Shown piece by piece: positions 14,239 to 14,831 of a stretch of DNA of 14,831 nucleotides (positions are counted from its first letter, which is position 1; each line of letters starts with the position of its first letter). The notes beneath the pieces were generated by a model. It had not been told where the DNA came from, made no database searches, and saw only the letters and a program-made list of their open reading frames with translations. The position numbers and the translations under genes are program-made. The DNA comes from REEB95 sp035632395 (GTDB taxonomy: Bacteria; Pseudomonadota; Alphaproteobacteria; ATCC43930; CGMCC-115725), in the NCBI GenBank assembly GCA_035632395.1, contig DASQGX010000221.1, positions 1-14,831 of the forward strand, in the 5' to 3' direction.

Positions 14239-14266
14239 GCCTTGATTCGCCTTGATTCCTCAAGGC
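14239..14266. repeat. Tandem 10-bp repeat that also forms a hairpin
   Basis: GCCTTGATTC occurs twice back to back (14239-14248 and 14249-14258). The second copy's GCCTTGA (14249-14255) pairs perfectly with TCAAGGC (14260-14266) across TTCC; the first copy could pair with the same arm instead. It lies in the 132-base space between two divergent genes, 27 bases upstream of the glycosyltransferase start, so it may be a regulator site or a leader hairpin. Coordinates and pairing are read directly; function is inferred. Confidence 0.5.
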
Positions 14267-14324
14267 TTAATCGCTCACAGGCCGGTCGCGGAGCCGCCGG
14301 CATTGTAATAGGATCGCGACCCGC

Positions 14325-14330
14325 AGGAGG
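14325..14330 (+). promoter_or_regulatory. Widely spaced ribosome-binding site of gmd
   Basis: AGGAGG is a perfect anti-Shine-Dalgarno match but stands 14 bases before ATG 14345, more than the usual 5-10. No nearer ATG, GTG or TTG in frame lies between, and the protein N-terminus fits the family, so the start stands. Confidence 0.6.
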
Positions 14331-14344
14331 ATTTTACCAGCCCC

Positions 14345-14831
14345 ATGGTTAAGCGCGCGTTGATCACCGGCGTCACCGGCCAGGATGGCGCCTATCTGAC
14401 CGAATTGCTCATTGGCAAAGGCTATGAGGTGCACGGCATGCTGCGCCGGGCGAGCCTGTTCAACACCGACCGGATCGACCACCTCTATCACGATCCGCAC
14501 GTCGCCGGCGCCAATCTGACGCTGCATTACGGCGACCTGTCCGACGGCACCGCGCTGCGCCGCGTCCTGGAGAAGGTTCAGCCCGACGAGGTCTACAATC
14601 TCGGCGCCCAGAGCCACGTCAAGGTGTCGTTCGAGGTGCCGGAATACACCGCCGACATCGACGCGCTCGGGACGCTGCGGCTCCTCGAGACTTTGCGCGA
14701 TCATGTCGCGCATGGCGGCCGCAAGGTCCGTTTCTATCAGGCGGGCTCGTCGGAAATGTTCGGCGGCGCCAAGCCGCCGCAGCACGAGAAGACGCCGTTC
14801 GAGCCCCGCAGCCCTTATGCAGTCAGCAAAG
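14345..14831 (+). CDS. gmd: GDP-mannose 4,6-dehydratase, 5' part
   Basis: Converts GDP-D-mannose to GDP-4-keto-6-deoxymannose, the branch point to GDP-fucose, GDP-rhamnose and related sugars for surface polysaccharides. The window ends inside the gene after 162 codons; the family is about 350 residues. Seen: the short-chain dehydrogenase Rossmann motif GVTGQDG (G9, G12, G15), RRASLFNTDRIDHL (34-47), typical of GMD, YGDLSDG (62-68), YNLGAQSHVKVSFE (84-97), the catalytic-site GSSEMFG (134-140) with Ser135 and Glu137, and YxxxK as Tyr158 and Lys162 at the very edge. Where E. coli has TSE in the active site this protein has SSE, a conservative change. It is divergent from the lipid-linked glycosyltransferase. 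Identity is confident; the end product depends on genes beyond the window. Confidence 0.95.
   Translation, partial: MVKRALITGVTGQDGAYLTELLIGKGYEVHGMLRRASLFNTDRIDHLYHDPHVAGANLTLHYGDLSDGTALRRVLEKVQPDEVYNLGAQSHVKVSFEVPEYTADIDALGTLRLLETLRDHVAHGGRKVRFYQAGSSEMFGGAKPPQHEKTPFEPRSPYAVSK

Noticed and set aside
14267..14785. Minus-strand open frame of 172 codons opposite gmd
   Set aside because: Antisense shadow of gmd, whose plus-strand frame carries all family motifs.
1..14831. Mobile elements, CRISPR arrays, toxin-antitoxin or phage-defence genes
   Set aside because: No transposase or integrase motif, no regular direct-repeat array, no terminal inverted repeats and no defence-type domain were seen in any convincing reading frame.

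Overview
The window reads as an ordinary chromosomal segment of a GC-rich alphaproteobacterium, most likely of the order Hyphomicrobiales (a Bradyrhizobium/Xanthobacteraceae-like lineage). This is an inference from the short prolyl-tRNA synthetase without the large editing insertion, the proS - lolC/E-type - lolD order with dnaE close behind, the DUF1467 protein, the GC-rich codon use and CTTGAC-type promoter elements. There are no insertion sequences, phage genes, CRISPR arrays or tRNA genes that I can see, and gene density is high.

Layout. 1-1137: 3' part of a CoA-dependent methylmalonate-semialdehyde dehydrogenase (mmsA). 1184-1977: a small DUF1467 membrane protein whose stop overlaps the start of tag (3-methyladenine DNA glycosylase I). 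1978-2254: a non-coding interval that very probably holds the 6S RNA gene (ssrS) on the + strand, plus a hairpin with a T-run that would terminate the opposing purine permease. 2255-3544 (minus): AzgA-type NCS2 purine permease. 3657-6893: proS, a lolC/E permease and lolD, with overlapping stops and starts, so one operon. 6894-8139: a Sel1-repeat protein, a cold-shock protein and a 71-residue unknown. 8136-8453 (minus): a YciI-like protein. 8556-12029: dnaE1, the replicative DNA polymerase III alpha subunit. 12030-12293: an AT-richer, hairpin-rich leader with a good promoter candidate, in front of a 101-residue unknown protein. 12695-13045: HspQ. 13058-14212 (minus): a family 2 glycosyltransferase fused to a GtrA membrane domain. 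14345-14831: the 5' part of gmd (GDP-mannose 4,6-dehydratase), divergent from the glycosyltransferase.

Function. The middle is housekeeping: translation (ProRS), lipoprotein export to the outer membrane (Lol ABC transporter), base-excision repair (Tag), replication (DnaE), global transcription control (6S RNA) and stress proteins (cold-shock protein, HspQ). The right edge opens what looks like a cell-surface polysaccharide region (lipid-linked sugar transferase and GDP-sugar synthesis).

I did not find a clearly new system. The items most worth a second look are the 6S RNA with a possible competing 5' hairpin, the structured leader at 12145-12293 ahead of an unknown protein, the trans-editing need implied by the short ProRS, and the repeat/hairpin between the glycosyltransferase and gmd.
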